DNA of 64,000 bases from Aquimarina agarivorans (GCF_000218485.1 NZ_AFPB01000138.1:26790-90789); one strand, 5' to 3'; shown: positions 48,541 through 59,594, counted from the first letter of the stretch. Numbers and translations are program-made. The notes: generated by a model not told the origin, from the letters alone.

Positions 48541-49533
48541 ATGGCAATATTAAATTTTCAGAAGCCTGACAAGGTGATTATGATTGATTCTACTGAATTT
48601 GAAGGTAAATTTGAATTCAGACCTTTGGAGCCAGGATACGGTTTAACCATTGGGAATGCTTTGCGTAGAGTATTGCTTTCTTCATTAGAAGGTTTTGCAA
48701 TTACATCTATTAGAATAGAAGGTGTTGATCATGAGTTTTCAACTCTAGCAGGTGTTGTTGAAGATGTCACAGAAATCATTTTGAACCTGAAACAAGTACG
48801 TTTTAAACGTCAGATTGATGATGTTGATAATGAAACAGTATCTATTTCTGTTTCAGGACAAGATCAATTGACTGCAGGAGACTTCCAAAAGTTTGTATCT
48901 GGTTTTCAAATTTTAAATCCTGATTTAGTAATTTGTAACCTTGACAAATCTGTAAGTTTCGATATGGAAATTGCAATTGAAAAGGGAAGAGGATACGTGC
49001 CAGCTGAAGAAAATAAAAAAGCTAACGTTCCCGTTGGAACTATATTTACTGATTCTATTTACACACCAATTAAAAATGTGAAGTATAGCATTGAAAATTA
49101 CCGTGTAGAGCAGAAGACAGATTATGAAAAATTAGTTTTCGAAATTGTTTCAGATGGATCAATTCATCCTAAAGATGCTTTAACAGAAGCTGCAAAAATT
49201 CTAATTCATCATTTCATGCTATTCTCTGATGAGCGTATTACGCTTGAGGCAGATGAAATAGCGCAAACTGAAACTTATGATGAAGAATCATTACATATGC
49301 GTCAGTTGCTGAAAACAAAATTAATCGATATGGATCTTTCCGTACGAGCATTAAACTGTTTAAAGGCTGCTGAAGTAGATACTTTAGGAGATCTAGTATC
49401 ATTCAATAAAAATGACCTAATGAAATTCCGTAATTTCGGTAAAAAATCACTTACTGAATTAGAAGAATTAGTAAATGTAAAAGGGTTAAGTTTTGGTATG
49501 GATTTGTCTAAATATAAATTAGATAAAGATTAA
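48541..49533 (+). CDS. rpoA: RNA polymerase alpha subunit
   Basis: 330 residues. The N-terminal domain dimerises and holds beta and beta' ([32 protein letters not shown]). The C-terminal domain, joined by a linker near residue 245, contacts regulators and UP elements ([18 protein letters not shown] is close to the actual [19 protein letters not shown]; helix-hairpin-helix [14 protein letters not shown]). Located between rpsD and rplQ. Confidence 0.98.
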   Translation: MAILNFQKPDKVIMIDSTEFEGKFEFRPLEPGYGLTIGNALRRVLLSSLEGFAITSIRIEGVDHEFSTLAGVVEDVTEIILNLKQVRFKRQIDDVDNETVSISVSGQDQLTAGDFQKFVSGFQILNPDLVICNLDKSVSFDMEIAIEKGRGYVPAEENKKANVPVGTIFTDSIYTPIKNVKYSIENYRVEQKTDYEKLVFEIVSDGSIHPKDALTEAAKILIHHFMLFSDERITLEADEIAQTETYDEESLHMRQLLKTKLIDMDLSVRALNCLKAAEVDTLGDLVSFNKNDLMKFRNFGKKSLTELEELVNVKGLSFGMDLSKYKLDKD

Positions 49534-49592
49534 TTACATCATATTTTGCTCCTCAGAGTGAGTTGAGCAAGATGGTGAATAAATAAAATGTC

Positions 49593-50061
49593 ATGAGACA
49601 CGGAAAAAAAATAAATCATTTAGGTAGAAAAACAGCACATAGAACAGCTATGTTAGCTAATATGGCTTGTTCCCTAATTGAGCATAAAAGAATTAACACT
49701 ACGTTAGCTAAGGCAAAAGCTTTAAAACAGTTTGTGGAACCTTTGGTAACAAAATCTAAGTCAGATACTACGCATAACAGACGTTTAGTTTTTAGTAAAC
49801 TACGTCAAAAAGAAGCAGTTACTGAATTATTTAGAGAAGTTGCTCCAAAAGTAGGTGACAGACCAGGAGGTTATACTCGTATCATTAAGTTAGGAAATCG
49901 TTTAGGTGATAATGCTGAAATGGCAATGATCGAATTAGTAGATTTCAATGAACTTTATACGGCAGGTAAGGCAACAGCTAAAAAAATCTACTCGTAGAGG
50001 TAGATCAAAAAAGGCTGCTGAACCAGTAGTAGAAACACCAGCAACTAACGAGGAAGAATAG
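49593..50061 (+). CDS. rplQ: 50S ribosomal protein L17, C-terminal tail cut by a probable frameshift
   Basis: The core is complete: [20 protein letters not shown] to the end of the L17 fold at about residue 118. As printed, the frame stops at 49997 (134 residues, ending AKKIYS). The run A7 at 49980-49986 read as A6 instead gives [20 protein letters not shown] and then PATNEEE, stopping at 50061. Basic plus acidic tails of this kind are normal for flavobacterial L17. The printed stop is therefore probably an error or a slippage event. Last gene of the operon; a terminator follows. Confidence 0.85.
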
Positions 50062-50081
50062 ATGTTTTTTCTTGACAATAT

Positions 50082-50117
50082 AAAAAAGGGCAATCAATTA
50101 ACGATTGTCCTTTTTTT
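50082..50117 (+). terminator. Terminator of the rplC-rplQ operon
   Basis: AAAAAAGGGCAATC (50082-50095) pairs with GATTGTCCTTTTTT (50103-50116, one G-U pair), followed by T. It lies just after the extended rplQ stop at 50061, which supports the longer L17 reading. Confidence 0.85.
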
Positions 50118-50171
50118 ATGCGATGTCGTCAAAAAAATACTATAGTAGTTTAAAAAATTAATAAAATGCTG

Positions 50172-50179
50172 TACTTTTG
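50172..50179 (+). promoter_or_regulatory. Promoter -7 element for carA
   Basis: TACTTTTG is an exact TAnnTTTG match, 91 bases upstream of the carA ATG. TTTA lies at the -33 place. Confidence 0.65.
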
Positions 50180-50270
50180 CGCAGATTTATTTATATCCAA
50201 AATAAGTCTAGCAAAAAAATGAAATAATAGGTTAAAATAAGATTGTTTTAGCCTTAAAAAGAATGAACAT

Positions 50271-51365
50271 ATGAAATACCAGTCTAAACAAAAAGCAATT
50301 ATTTTACTTTCTGACGGAACCATTTTTCATGGTAAAGCAGTAGGTAAGTCTGGTAGCGCTTTTGGTGAAGTTTGTTTTAATACAGGAACTACTGGGTATC
50401 AGGAAATTTTCACAGATCCATCTTACTTTGGTCAAATAATGGTTGCTACTAATGCACACATTGGAAATTACGGAACCTTAGATACAGATGTAGAGTCTGA
50501 TTCTATTAAAATTGCAGGTTTGGTGGTAAAAAATTTCAGTTATGAATTTTCAAGACCTGGTAGCAAATCTTTGCAATCTTTTTTAGAAGAAAATAATTTA
50601 TTGGCCATTTCCGATGTGGATACGCGCGCTCTTGTAAGTTACATTCGCGATAACGGAGCTATGAATGCTGTAATTTCTACTGAAGTAGATAATATTGAAG
50701 CCTTGAAAGAGCAATTAGCAGCCACTCCAGATATGAAAGGTTTAGAATTGGCTTCAAAAGTTTCTACTAAAACGCCTTATTTTTATGGTGATGAAAATGC
50801 TACTTATAAAATAGCTGCACTTGATTTAGGAATTAAAAAGAATATATTAAGAAACCTTGCTAAAAGAGATGCTTATATTAAAGTGTTCCCATATAACACT
50901 CCGCTTGCAGATTTAAAAGCATGGAATCCTCACGGGTACTTTTTATCTAATGGTCCTGGTGATCCAGAGCCTTTAGAAAACGCGATTTCCGTGGCAAAGG
51001 AACTTATAGAAGAAAATTTACCCACATTTGGTATTTGTTTAGGACACCAGGTGATTGGTATTTCGCAAGGTGTAAAAACCTTTAAAATGTTTAATGGCCA
51101 TAGAGGAATTAACCATCCTGTGAAAAATTTGTTAACGGGTAAGGGAGAGATTTCTTCACAAAATCACGGTTTTGCTTTGGACAGAGAAAGTGCGGAACAA
51201 AATCTTAATGTACAGGTTACTCATGAGCATTTGAATGATGGAACAGTTGCCGGAATTCGTATTGAAGATAAGAACTGTTTTTCGGTACAATATCACCCCG
51301 AAGCAAGTCCAGGCCCTAATGATGGGACTTACTTATTTAACCAGTTTATAGCAAATTTGAAATAA
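50271..51365 (+). CDS. carA: Carbamoyl-phosphate synthase small subunit
   Basis: 364 residues. It provides ammonia from glutamine for carbamoyl phosphate (arginine and pyrimidine routes). The N-terminal domain starts with AIILLSDGTIFHGKAVGKSG. The class I glutaminase domain has the catalytic Cys in FGICLGHQVIG, and the His/Glu pair in CFSVQYHPEASPGP. The large subunit gene carB is not adjacent, so the genes are unlinked here. Confidence 0.97.
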   Translation: MKYQSKQKAIILLSDGTIFHGKAVGKSGSAFGEVCFNTGTTGYQEIFTDPSYFGQIMVATNAHIGNYGTLDTDVESDSIKIAGLVVKNFSYEFSRPGSKSLQSFLEENNLLAISDVDTRALVSYIRDNGAMNAVISTEVDNIEALKEQLAATPDMKGLELASKVSTKTPYFYGDENATYKIAALDLGIKKNILRNLAKRDAYIKVFPYNTPLADLKAWNPHGYFLSNGPGDPEPLENAISVAKELIEENLPTFGICLGHQVIGISQGVKTFKMFNGHRGINHPVKNLLTGKGEISSQNHGFALDRESAEQNLNVQVTHEHLNDGTVAGIRIEDKNCFSVQYHPEASPGPNDGTYLFNQFIANLK

Positions 51366-51390
51366 GGAAAATTTATAACATTAAAGCAAT

Positions 51391-52743
<1,353 letters not shown>

Positions 52744-52769
52744 AAATTTAGCAAGCTAAATTATATAAT

Positions 52770-52800
52770 AGAGACTATCAATATTGATAGTCTCTTTTTT
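52770..52800 (+). terminator. Terminator of eno
   Basis: AGAGACTATCAAT (52770-52782) is followed directly by its complement (52783-52795) and a T run. The stem folds with a small AT loop. Confidence 0.9.
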
Positions 52801-52874
52801 TATATGATATAGTTGTAACCTTTTCGTGAAAATTCGACCAAATTAATCGAAGTGCTGGCCTTACGAAAATTGTA

Positions 52875-52928
52875 TAAATTTGCCAAAATTTTAAACTTAT
52901 GTTAATACTTAAGTATTTAAATTATTTG
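52875..52928 (+). promoter_or_regulatory. gltA upstream control region with palindrome
   Basis: The -7 element TAAATTTG (52875-52882) is an exact match. A 14-bp perfect palindrome AATACTTAAGTATT lies at 52904-52917, and ATTATTTG (52921-52928), a poorer -7-like word, starts 3 bases after it. The palindrome could control either start. Confidence 0.4.
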
Positions 52929-53014
52929 AGGTATTGTTATACATTTTTTTAAGGTTTAATTTGTAAATTAGCGCTTCTTCGATAATAATATTAAAAAAAA
53001 ACAGCATTAAGCTT

Positions 53015-54301
53015 ATGTCAGAAATAGCATCTTTAGAAATAGACGGAAAAAAATACGAATTCCCTATAATTAAAGGTTCTGAGAATGAGGTTGCCATTGA
53101 TGTAAAAGCGCTACGCGGTGCTACCAATGGTGTCATTACTTTAGATCCAGGTTTTAAAAATACAGGTAGTTGTCAAAGTGCCATTACTTACTTAGATGGT
53201 GAGAAGGGAATTTTGAGATATCGAGGATATGCTATTGAAGATTTAGCTAATGATGCAGATTTCTTAGAAACTGCGTATTTGTTGATTTTTGGTGAGTTAC
53301 CGAGTAAAGAGGTGTTGGCTAAATTTGAAACTGATATTAAAGCGCAATCTCATGTAGATGAAGAGGTAAAGAAAATTTTAGATGGTTTTCCAAAATCAGC
53401 GCACCCTATGGGGGTATTAGCTTCCTTAACAAGTGCATTGATCGCTTTTAATCCAGAATCAGAGGATGTAGATTCGGAAGAGGATATGTATAATGCCATT
53501 GTGACGTTAATGGGTAAATTCCCAGTATTGGTATCATGGGCGCTACGTAAAAAGCAAGGATTTCCTTTAGATTATGGTGATGATTCCTTAGGTTATGTTG
53601 AAAATATAGCAAAAATGCTTTTCAAAAAGCCTAATTCAGAATATAAGCAAAATGATATAGTGATTGATGCTTTGGATAAACTATTGATTTTACATGCGGA
53701 TCATGAACAAAACTGTTCAACATCTACAGTTAGAATTGTAGGCTCATCTCACGCAGGATTGTTTGCTTCAATTTCAGCAGGTATTTCAGCTTTATGGGGG
53801 CCATTACATGGTGGTGCAAATCAAGCAGTATTAGAAATGTTGGAAGGGATTAAAGATGACGGAGGTGATACTAAAAAGTACATGGCTAAAGCAAAAGATA
53901 AAGAAGACCCATTCCGTTTAATGGGCTTTGGACATAGGGTATACAAAAATTTTGATCCAAGGGCGAAAATCATTAAAGTAGCCGCTGATGAAGTGTTAGG
54001 AGATTTAGGAGTTAACGATCCAATTTTAGATATTGCAAAAGGATTGGAGCAGGAAGCTTTAAACGATGAATATTTTGTAAAAAGGAAATTATATCCTAAT
54101 GTAGACTTTTATTCGGGTATTATATACCGTGCTTTAGGCATTCCGACGGATATGTTTACGGTAATGTTTGCCTTAGGTCGTTTACCAGGTTGGATTGCTC
54201 AGTGGAGAGAGATGCGACTGAATAAAGAGCCTATAGGAAGACCAAGACAAATTTATACTGGTGAAAACGCCAGAGCATTTAAAGACTTAGAGTCAAGATA
54301 A
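53015..54301 (+). CDS. gltA: Citrate synthase
   Basis: 428 residues, the hexameric type I length. It condenses acetyl-CoA with oxaloacetate. GILRYRGYAIEDLANDADFL is in the N-terminal part, the catalytic histidines lie in LHADHEQNCSTST and GPLHGGANQAV, and GFGHRVYKNFDPRA carries the substrate-binding His/Arg. It stands alone, with its own palindrome upstream and a terminator downstream. Confidence 0.98.
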   Translation: MSEIASLEIDGKKYEFPIIKGSENEVAIDVKALRGATNGVITLDPGFKNTGSCQSAITYLDGEKGILRYRGYAIEDLANDADFLETAYLLIFGELPSKEVLAKFETDIKAQSHVDEEVKKILDGFPKSAHPMGVLASLTSALIAFNPESEDVDSEEDMYNAIVTLMGKFPVLVSWALRKKQGFPLDYGDDSLGYVENIAKMLFKKPNSEYKQNDIVIDALDKLLILHADHEQNCSTSTVRIVGSSHAGLFASISAGISALWGPLHGGANQAVLEMLEGIKDDGGDTKKYMAKAKDKEDPFRLMGFGHRVYKNFDPRAKIIKVAADEVLGDLGVNDPILDIAKGLEQEALNDEYFVKRKLYPNVDFYSGIIYRALGIPTDMFTVMFALGRLPGWIAQWREMRLNKEPIGRPRQIYTGENARAFKDLESR

Positions 54302-54321
54302 TATATTTTAAAAAAAAGAGT

Positions 54322-54350
54322 AAAAGACCGCTAACTTAGCGGTCTTTTTT
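54322..54350 (+). terminator. Terminator of gltA
   Basis: AAAAGACCGCTA (54322-54333), loop ACT, then TAGCGGTCTTTT (54337-54348) and further T. A perfect 12-bp stem. Confidence 0.92.
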
Positions 54351-54463
54351 ATTCAATTCATTATTGCAAAAAAAATTGTCAGAATCGTTTGTAAATAGAT
54401 GACTATTAGATTTTAAGACATTTAATAATAAAAGTTTGGGTTTATTTATAATTAAAATTTATT

Positions 54464-54554
54464 TTACCAATTACCAATTACCAATTACCAATTACCAATT
54501 ACCAATTACCAATTACCAATTACCAATTACCAATTACCAATTACCAATTACCAA
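54464..54554 (+). repeat. Heptamer tandem repeat, 13 perfect copies of TTACCAA
   Basis: Thirteen uninterrupted 7-bp units, followed by two decayed ones (CTACCGA and TTCCAAA). The array ends 85 bases before the start of an Rrf2 regulator gene. Seven is not a multiple of three, so translation gives a repeating NYQLPIT pattern in all frames. Arrays like this change length by slippage. Confidence 0.95.
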
Positions 54555-54639
54555 CTACCGATTCCAAATCACATTGCTAAATTTCTTTTTACTATATTCG
54601 TTAATTCCTATAGGAGTAATGGAGAATTAAAAAAGTCAC

Positions 54640-55053
54640 ATGCTTTCGAAAAAAACAAAATACGGATTAAAGGCATTAAGTTATATTGCAAAAAAAAAGT
54701 GCAAGGATCCAGTGTCGATATCCGAAATCGCTAAATGCGAAAATATATCTCAAAAATATTTAGAAAGTATATTGTTGAACCTAAAAAAATCAGGCATATT
54801 AAGTTCAAAAAAAGGAAAAACTGGGGGGTATTATTTATTGCTTCCGCCAGAAGATATTAAGATGTCTAAAATCATTCGTGTATTAGAAGGTCCTATAGCG
54901 ATGCTGCCTTGCGTGAGTTTAAATTTCTACGAAAAGTGTGATGATTGCCCCGATGAAAAAGCATGCTCAGTACACGAATTGATGATACAGGTACGAGATA
55001 GTACATTGAAAATTTTAGAAAATACCACGCTAGCTGATTATACAAAAAATTGA
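54640..55053 (+). CDS. Rrf2 family transcriptional regulator (IscR/NsrR-like)
   Basis: 137 residues. The winged-helix N-terminal domain reads LSKKTKYGLKALSYIAKK, then SISEIAKCENISQKYLESIL and GYYLLLPPEDI. The C-terminal loop has cysteines CVSLNFYEKCDDC and KACSVHEL, spaced as for an iron-sulfur cluster, so the protein may sense Fe-S status, NO or redox. No cysteine metabolism or suf genes are adjacent. Its target is unknown. The heptamer array upstream may affect its expression. Confidence 0.88.
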   Translation: MLSKKTKYGLKALSYIAKKKCKDPVSISEIAKCENISQKYLESILLNLKKSGILSSKKGKTGGYYLLLPPEDIKMSKIIRVLEGPIAMLPCVSLNFYEKCDDCPDEKACSVHELMIQVRDSTLKILENTTLADYTKN

Positions 55054-55059
55054 CAGCTT

Positions 55060-55302
55060 TTAATTTTTATTGTAATCAGACGTTTCAATGTCTTTTGTTA
55101 TAATGCTGATAAGTTGTGCTATTTCGGGGTCATTCGGTTCATCAACCTGATTCATTATTTTAGCAAAAAGAAAAAGGTACTTTGATACGTAAACTTTCTT
55201 TAAATTATCATCAATACATTTTTTTCCATCATTAATAATGAAATACATAAGGCGCCGAATAATTTTAGCCAGCTCGTCAGTGTTTGTTGTTGTAGTAACC
55301 AT
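55060..55302 (-). CDS. Small helical protein of unknown function
   Basis: 80 residues from the ATG at 55302 (MVTTTTNTDELAKIIRRLMY); an upstream TTG at 55323 would add seven. It is mostly helical, with no signal peptide. It converges on the Rrf2 gene, whose stop is six bases away. The family is not recognised. Confidence 0.55.
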   Translation of the reverse strand: MVTTTTNTDELAKIIRRLMYFIINDGKKCIDDNLKKVYVSKYLFLFAKIMNQVDEPNDPEIAQLISIITKDIETSDYNKN

Positions 55303-55400
55303 TTTGTATTGAATTAGTCCCAATAAAATTACTAATACAGCTGCCTTTGAAATAAAATGTTTTTCAAATTAAGAATAGCTAATCGATAAAAGGTATTAAA

Positions 55401-56846
55401 TCAAGTTGTAATTTTAGAGTAACGTCCAAATGCTATGTACTGCATCATTTTGTTAAAAATAAAATAATGGAAAGGCAACATGCTAAACCAGTAAATTCTA
55501 CCAGCTAAGCCTTTGGGTCTAAAAGTAGCAGTTTGGTGTAACACATTATTGTCATCAATCTTAAACTCCAACCAAGCCTCGCCAGGCAATCGCATTTCAG
55601 CAAAAAGGAGTAATCTTTTTTTAGTTTTATCAGCCACTAACACGCGCCAAAAATCAATAACATCACCAGAATCTATTTTGTTTGCGTGAGTGCGTCCTCG
55701 CCGTAAGCCCACACCACCGAAAACTTTATCAATATACCCTCTAATTTTCCACATCCAATCTCCGTAATACCATCCAGTTTCGCCGCCAATGGACCAAATG
55801 CGTTCTAAAACTGGGGTAGGAGCAATTATTTGTACTTGTTTTTTATCCAATAAGCACCCATTGGTGGGTACCGAAATGTATTTTTCTAAGTCTTTTTTAA
55901 ATCGGCCACTTACCATGGAATCTTTCCAGCTAGATACCACTTGATTTTGTTTGATGCTTATAAAAGCTAATTTTAATGCCTTAGTATATGTCATAGGTTT
56001 AAGGCCAAGTAAATCTTGAAGTTTTTTATCTTTAGCAACCACAGGAACACCCATGCTGTCAACTAAATTAACCGCTAATTTGTAGGAGGTGGAAGTTACG
56101 AAGTATAACCAATACGAAGATAATTTAGGGGTCATCACAGGAACAGTTATAATATACAGCGGAAGTTTACGGTACTTAGCGTATAGTTGCAACATTTCTT
56201 TATAAGTAATCACATTTGGACCAGCAATATCAAAACTTTGGTTGTAGGTTGCTTCATTAAGGGGAACGTTTATTAAAAACCGCAACACATCTCTTACACC
56301 AATAGGTTGAGTTTTTGTATTTACCCATTTTGGCGTAATCATAAAAGGAAGCTTTTCACATAAATCTCTTATAATTTCAAAGGAAGAGCTTCCTGATCCT
56401 ACAATTATTCCTGCACGTAATACAGTTATTGCAGGTTTTCCTTTATATAAAATAGTTTCTACATTTTTTCGGGATTGTAGGTGTTTTGATAATTGATTTT
56501 CATTAACGATACCACTTAAATATACAACGTGTTTTGTATTGGCATGAACCATGTATTTGTTGAAGTTTTCGGCAGATAATGCTTCTTTTCTATCAAAATC
56601 CTCAGTGGAGGAAGACATGGAATGGATTAGGTAATAAGCTACATCAATATCCTTGGGAAAGTTAATGGTGTCAACTGCGTCTAAAAAATCAATTTCTACA
56701 ATTTCAATTTGTTGTAAAATATCAGGTGGTACATTAAGTCGATTTTTATCTCTAACACAGCACACTACGTCAAAACCATTATCAATTAATAATGGTAATA
56801 AGCGCATTCCTATATATCCGTTGGCTCCAGTTATTAATACTCGCAT
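55401..56846 (-). CDS. SDR-type NAD(P)-binding protein fused to a DUF2867-like domain
   Basis: 481 residues. The N-terminal Rossmann domain starts MRVLITGANGYIGMRLLPLL (GxxGxxG) and resembles NmrA-like extended SDR proteins, with the usual SDR Tyr-x-x-x-Lys changed. A C-terminal domain from about residue 330 (PTPVLERIWSIGGETGWYYG, then RGYIDKVFGGVGLRRGR) matches the DUF2867 pattern. Such fusions are widespread; the substrate is not known. It probably acts in the cytoplasm. Confidence 0.8.
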   Translation of the reverse strand: MRVLITGANGYIGMRLLPLLIDNGFDVVCCVRDKNRLNVPPDILQQIEIVEIDFLDAVDTINFPKDIDVAYYLIHSMSSSTEDFDRKEALSAENFNKYMVHANTKHVVYLSGIVNENQLSKHLQSRKNVETILYKGKPAITVLRAGIIVGSGSSSFEIIRDLCEKLPFMITPKWVNTKTQPIGVRDVLRFLINVPLNEATYNQSFDIAGPNVITYKEMLQLYAKYRKLPLYIITVPVMTPKLSSYWLYFVTSTSYKLAVNLVDSMGVPVVAKDKKLQDLLGLKPMTYTKALKLAFISIKQNQVVSSWKDSMVSGRFKKDLEKYISVPTNGCLLDKKQVQIIAPTPVLERIWSIGGETGWYYGDWMWKIRGYIDKVFGGVGLRRGRTHANKIDSGDVIDFWRVLVADKTKKRLLLFAEMRLPGEAWLEFKIDDNNVLHQTATFRPKGLAGRIYWFSMLPFHYFIFNKMMQYIAFGRYSKITT

Positions 56847-57023
56847 AACTTAAAATTACTTTAATTCAATCAATTTACTTTGCTCAATCCATAATTTTTA
56901 AAGTATATCTTTTAAGGAGTCATAGTTAAATTTCAAAATCTTCGTACAAAAGTTCAATTTGTATATAATTAAAGATTTTTTACTTCTTTATTGTCCATAA
57001 ATTGCATCGAAACCAATAGTGAT

Positions 57024-57455
57024 TTATAAATCTTCTAATGTCGTTGGCTGTTGCTTTTCTTTTTCTGAAATTACTCTGGACACAAATTTATGTATGGAAA
57101 CATCCTTAGCTGCAGCCAGTACTTTTATGAAGTAAGTGTCAATATGAAAGCTATATTCATCACTAGTTCCTTTATAAATAGTCAATTTATAATACGGAAT
57201 CACTAAATTATAAGTTTCAAGGCGCTTTTGAAATCCAATGATAATTCCTTTTGGACGCAATTCAATATTACAAGTGTTCGTATTTTGATCCAACTGAAGT
57301 AAATTATAAATCTGAGTGCTGGATTTGGTAATTTTCATTTTTGGTGATCCCACACCTTTCATTTTCATACGCTGTAACAATGGAAATGGTGGTCCCACAA
57401 AATCATTTATTTTCCGTGTAATCTCGGGGTCATTATGAGAATTGTTTAGAAGCAT
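57024..57455 (-). CDS. Conserved protein of unknown function
   Basis: 143 residues without signal peptide or membrane segment. DPEITRKINDFVGPPFPLLQ, MKMKGVGSPKMKITKSSTQI and the beta-rich NTCNIELRPKGIIIGFQKRL look like conserved blocks. I recall similar proteins only as hypothetical in Flavobacteriia. It is divergent from argS. Confidence 0.65.
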   Translation of the reverse strand: MLLNNSHNDPEITRKINDFVGPPFPLLQRMKMKGVGSPKMKITKSSTQIYNLLQLDQNTNTCNIELRPKGIIIGFQKRLETYNLVIPYYKLTIYKGTSDEYSFHIDTYFIKVLAAAKDVSIHKFVSRVISEKEKQQPTTLEDL

Positions 57456-57790
57456 ATTGTGAAAATTAAAACACTTGTTAATGTGAACTCAATTATAAAT
57501 TTAGTGAAGAGCAATTTAATTCCACTCACTTTAGGTATAATTAACAAGCGTTTGAGGATGTTTTGTTACTTGTTACGGGTTGTCAGTTATAGGAAGAAGG
57601 GGTGGATTATCCGTTTTGTTAAGGTTGAGGGCCACAGATTTGTATTTTTGCGCGTTAATCGATTTTTATGCTATCAAAAAATTTATTGCTCTACATTCAC
57701 AACTCACTGTTGTAAATACAGCAAAATTCGTAATTCAGAATTCTCAATTCATAATATACTTGTCTATCTTTGCGCTTCAAAAATTATAGT
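57456..57790. other. Intergenic region upstream of argS
   Basis: 335 bases hold two exact -7 elements on the plus strand: TATTTTTG (57643-57650) and TATCTTTG (57765-57772). Frames that cross this region are not convincing genes. A stretch around 57720-57760 repeats AATTC words. Confidence 0.5.
57765..57772 (+). promoter_or_regulatory. Promoter -7 element for argS that rules out a TTG start
   Basis: TATCTTTG ends at 57772, so the TTG at 57770-57772 is part of the promoter and cannot be in the mRNA. The ATG at 57791 is therefore the start, with a leader of about 13 bases. Confidence 0.6.
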
Positions 57791-59563
57791 ATGCAAATTC
57801 AACATTTACTTAGCCAAAAAGTAACTCAGGCAGTTTCAGACTTATTTGATAAGCAATTACCAACGGTAGAGTTTCAGTCAACTCGTAAAGAGTTTGAAGG
57901 AGATATTACGGTAGTTATATTTTCAATGTTACGGGTAGTAAAGGGAAACCCTGTTGAAATCGGATCGCAAATTGGAGCATATTTGCAAGAAAATGTGGCA
58001 GAAGTTACGGCTTATAATGTTGTTAAGGGTTTTTTAAATCTAGTTATTTCGGATAGTTATTACCTTAATTTCTTCAATGAAAATAAAACAAATACTGCTT
58101 ATGGTTTTGTTACGCCTGATGAAGCCAATGGAGTTATGGTTGAATATTCTTCGCCTAATACAAACAAGCCACTACATTTAGGTCATGTGCGTAATAATTT
58201 ATTGGGGTACGCTGTTGCAGAAATTCTTAGCGCAAGCGGAAAAAAGGTATACAAGACTCAAATTATAAATGATAGGGGAGTACATATTTGCAAATCCATG
58301 CTAGCTTGGAAAAAATTTGGAAATGGAGAAACACCAGAATCCACAGGTCTTAAAGGAGATAAACTAGTTGGTAATTATTATGTAAAGTTTGATCAGGAAT
58401 ATAAAAAGGAAATAGAAACTTTAGTGGCAGGCGGAATGTCAGCTGATGAAGCGAAAAAACAAGCACCTTTGTTATTGGAAGCTCAGGAGTTGCTTCGTTT
58501 GTGGGAGCAAGGAGACGAAGCTGTAGTTGCGCTTTGGAAAATGATGAACCAATGGGTATATGATGGTTTTGGAAGCACTTATGATAAGCTAGGCGTTAGT
58601 TTTGATAAAAATTATTACGAAAGTGATACCTATAAATTAGGTAAAAATGTCATTGCTGATGGATTAGAAAAAGGGGTTTTTTATAAGAAAGATGATGGTT
58701 CCGTTTGGATTGACTTAACTGACGATGGATTGGATGAAAAGTTAGTATTGCGAAGCGATGGAACTTCAGTTTATATGACTCAAGATATTGGAACTGCTAT
58801 TCAGCGAGCCAAAGACTTTAATGTAAATGGAATGGTATATACTGTAGGAAATGAACAGGATTATCACTTTCAGGTATTATTTCTAATTTTAAAAAAATTA
58901 GGGTTTGATTGGGCAGCGGATTTATTCCATTTAAGTTATGGTATGGTGGACTTGCCCAGTGGAAAAATGAAGAGTAGGGAAGGTACTGTAGTAGATGCCG
59001 ATGATTTAATTACCGAAATGCAAACCAATGCAGCTACTATTTCTAAGGAATTAGGAAAACTAGATGACTATTCAGAGGATCAAAAACTAAAAGTGTACAA
59101 TACTATTGGACTGGGGGCTTTAAAATACTTTATATTAAAAGTGGATCCTAAAAAGAGAATTCTTTTTGATCCACAGGCTTCTATCGATTTTCAAGGAAAT
59201 ACCGGACCTTTTATTCAATATACATACGCTAGGATTCAAGCAATCTTACGTAAAGCAGCTCATGATCAAAACGAGGTGCTCACAGAAATTAATTTGGAAG
59301 CAAAGGAAAAGGAGGTATTAAAACAACTGGAATTGTATCCTGAAGTTATTCAACAGGCAGCAAAACAATACAGTCCAGCTCTAATTGCAAATTACATTTA
59401 TGATTTAGTAAAAGCGTATAACTCTTTTTTTCAAAATGTACCCATTTTTGGCGCAGATACGCAAGAGCAAATAACTTTTAGGGTGCAATTATCCGAGTGG
59501 GTGGGTACAGTTATAGCATCTGGATTTGGTTTATTAGGTATTCAAGTGCCCGAACGCATGTAA
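57791..59563 (+). CDS. argS: Arginyl-tRNA synthetase
   Basis: 590 residues from the ATG at 57791 (MQIQHLLSQKVTQAVSDLFD); an upstream TTG in frame lies in the promoter. Class I synthetase: the HIGH-type motif is NTNKPLHLGHVRNN, and the KMSKS-type site reads DLPSGKMKSREGTVVD. The N-terminal Add1 domain and the C-terminal DALR anticodon domain (about residues 470-590, ending LGIQVPERM) are present. It charges tRNA-Arg. Confidence 0.96.
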   Translation: MQIQHLLSQKVTQAVSDLFDKQLPTVEFQSTRKEFEGDITVVIFSMLRVVKGNPVEIGSQIGAYLQENVAEVTAYNVVKGFLNLVISDSYYLNFFNENKTNTAYGFVTPDEANGVMVEYSSPNTNKPLHLGHVRNNLLGYAVAEILSASGKKVYKTQIINDRGVHICKSMLAWKKFGNGETPESTGLKGDKLVGNYYVKFDQEYKKEIETLVAGGMSADEAKKQAPLLLEAQELLRLWEQGDEAVVALWKMMNQWVYDGFGSTYDKLGVSFDKNYYESDTYKLGKNVIADGLEKGVFYKKDDGSVWIDLTDDGLDEKLVLRSDGTSVYMTQDIGTAIQRAKDFNVNGMVYTVGNEQDYHFQVLFLILKKLGFDWAADLFHLSYGMVDLPSGKMKSREGTVVDADDLITEMQTNAATISKELGKLDDYSEDQKLKVYNTIGLGALKYFILKVDPKKRILFDPQASIDFQGNTGPFIQYTYARIQAILRKAAHDQNEVLTEINLEAKEKEVLKQLELYPEVIQQAAKQYSPALIANYIYDLVKAYNSFFQNVPIFGADTQEQITFRVQLSEWVGTVIASGFGLLGIQVPERM

Positions 59564-59594
59564 TATAAGAAGTTGAAAACTGCAACTCGAAAAA

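Larger units (their letters stand above)
54302..54639. other. Intergenic region with terminator and heptamer array
   Basis: 338 bases hold the gltA terminator, a short AT-rich stretch, the 91-base heptamer repeat and 85 bases of upstream sequence for the Rrf2 gene. The 64-codon frame across the repeat (54436-54630) is repeat-made and not a gene. Confidence 0.6.

Noticed and set aside
54464..54554. Possible CRISPR array
   Set aside because: The units are 7 bp, directly adjacent and without spacers, and no cas genes are present.
54436..54630. 64-codon frame with NYQLPIT repeats
   Set aside because: It is made by reading the heptamer array and has no non-repeat protein content.
57770..57790. 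TTG start for argS seven codons upstream
   Set aside because: The TTG is part of the -7 element TATCTTTG and would not be transcribed.
57459..57824. 121-codon and 69-codon frames upstream of argS
   Set aside because: They overlap two promoter elements and the argS start and show no protein-like pattern.
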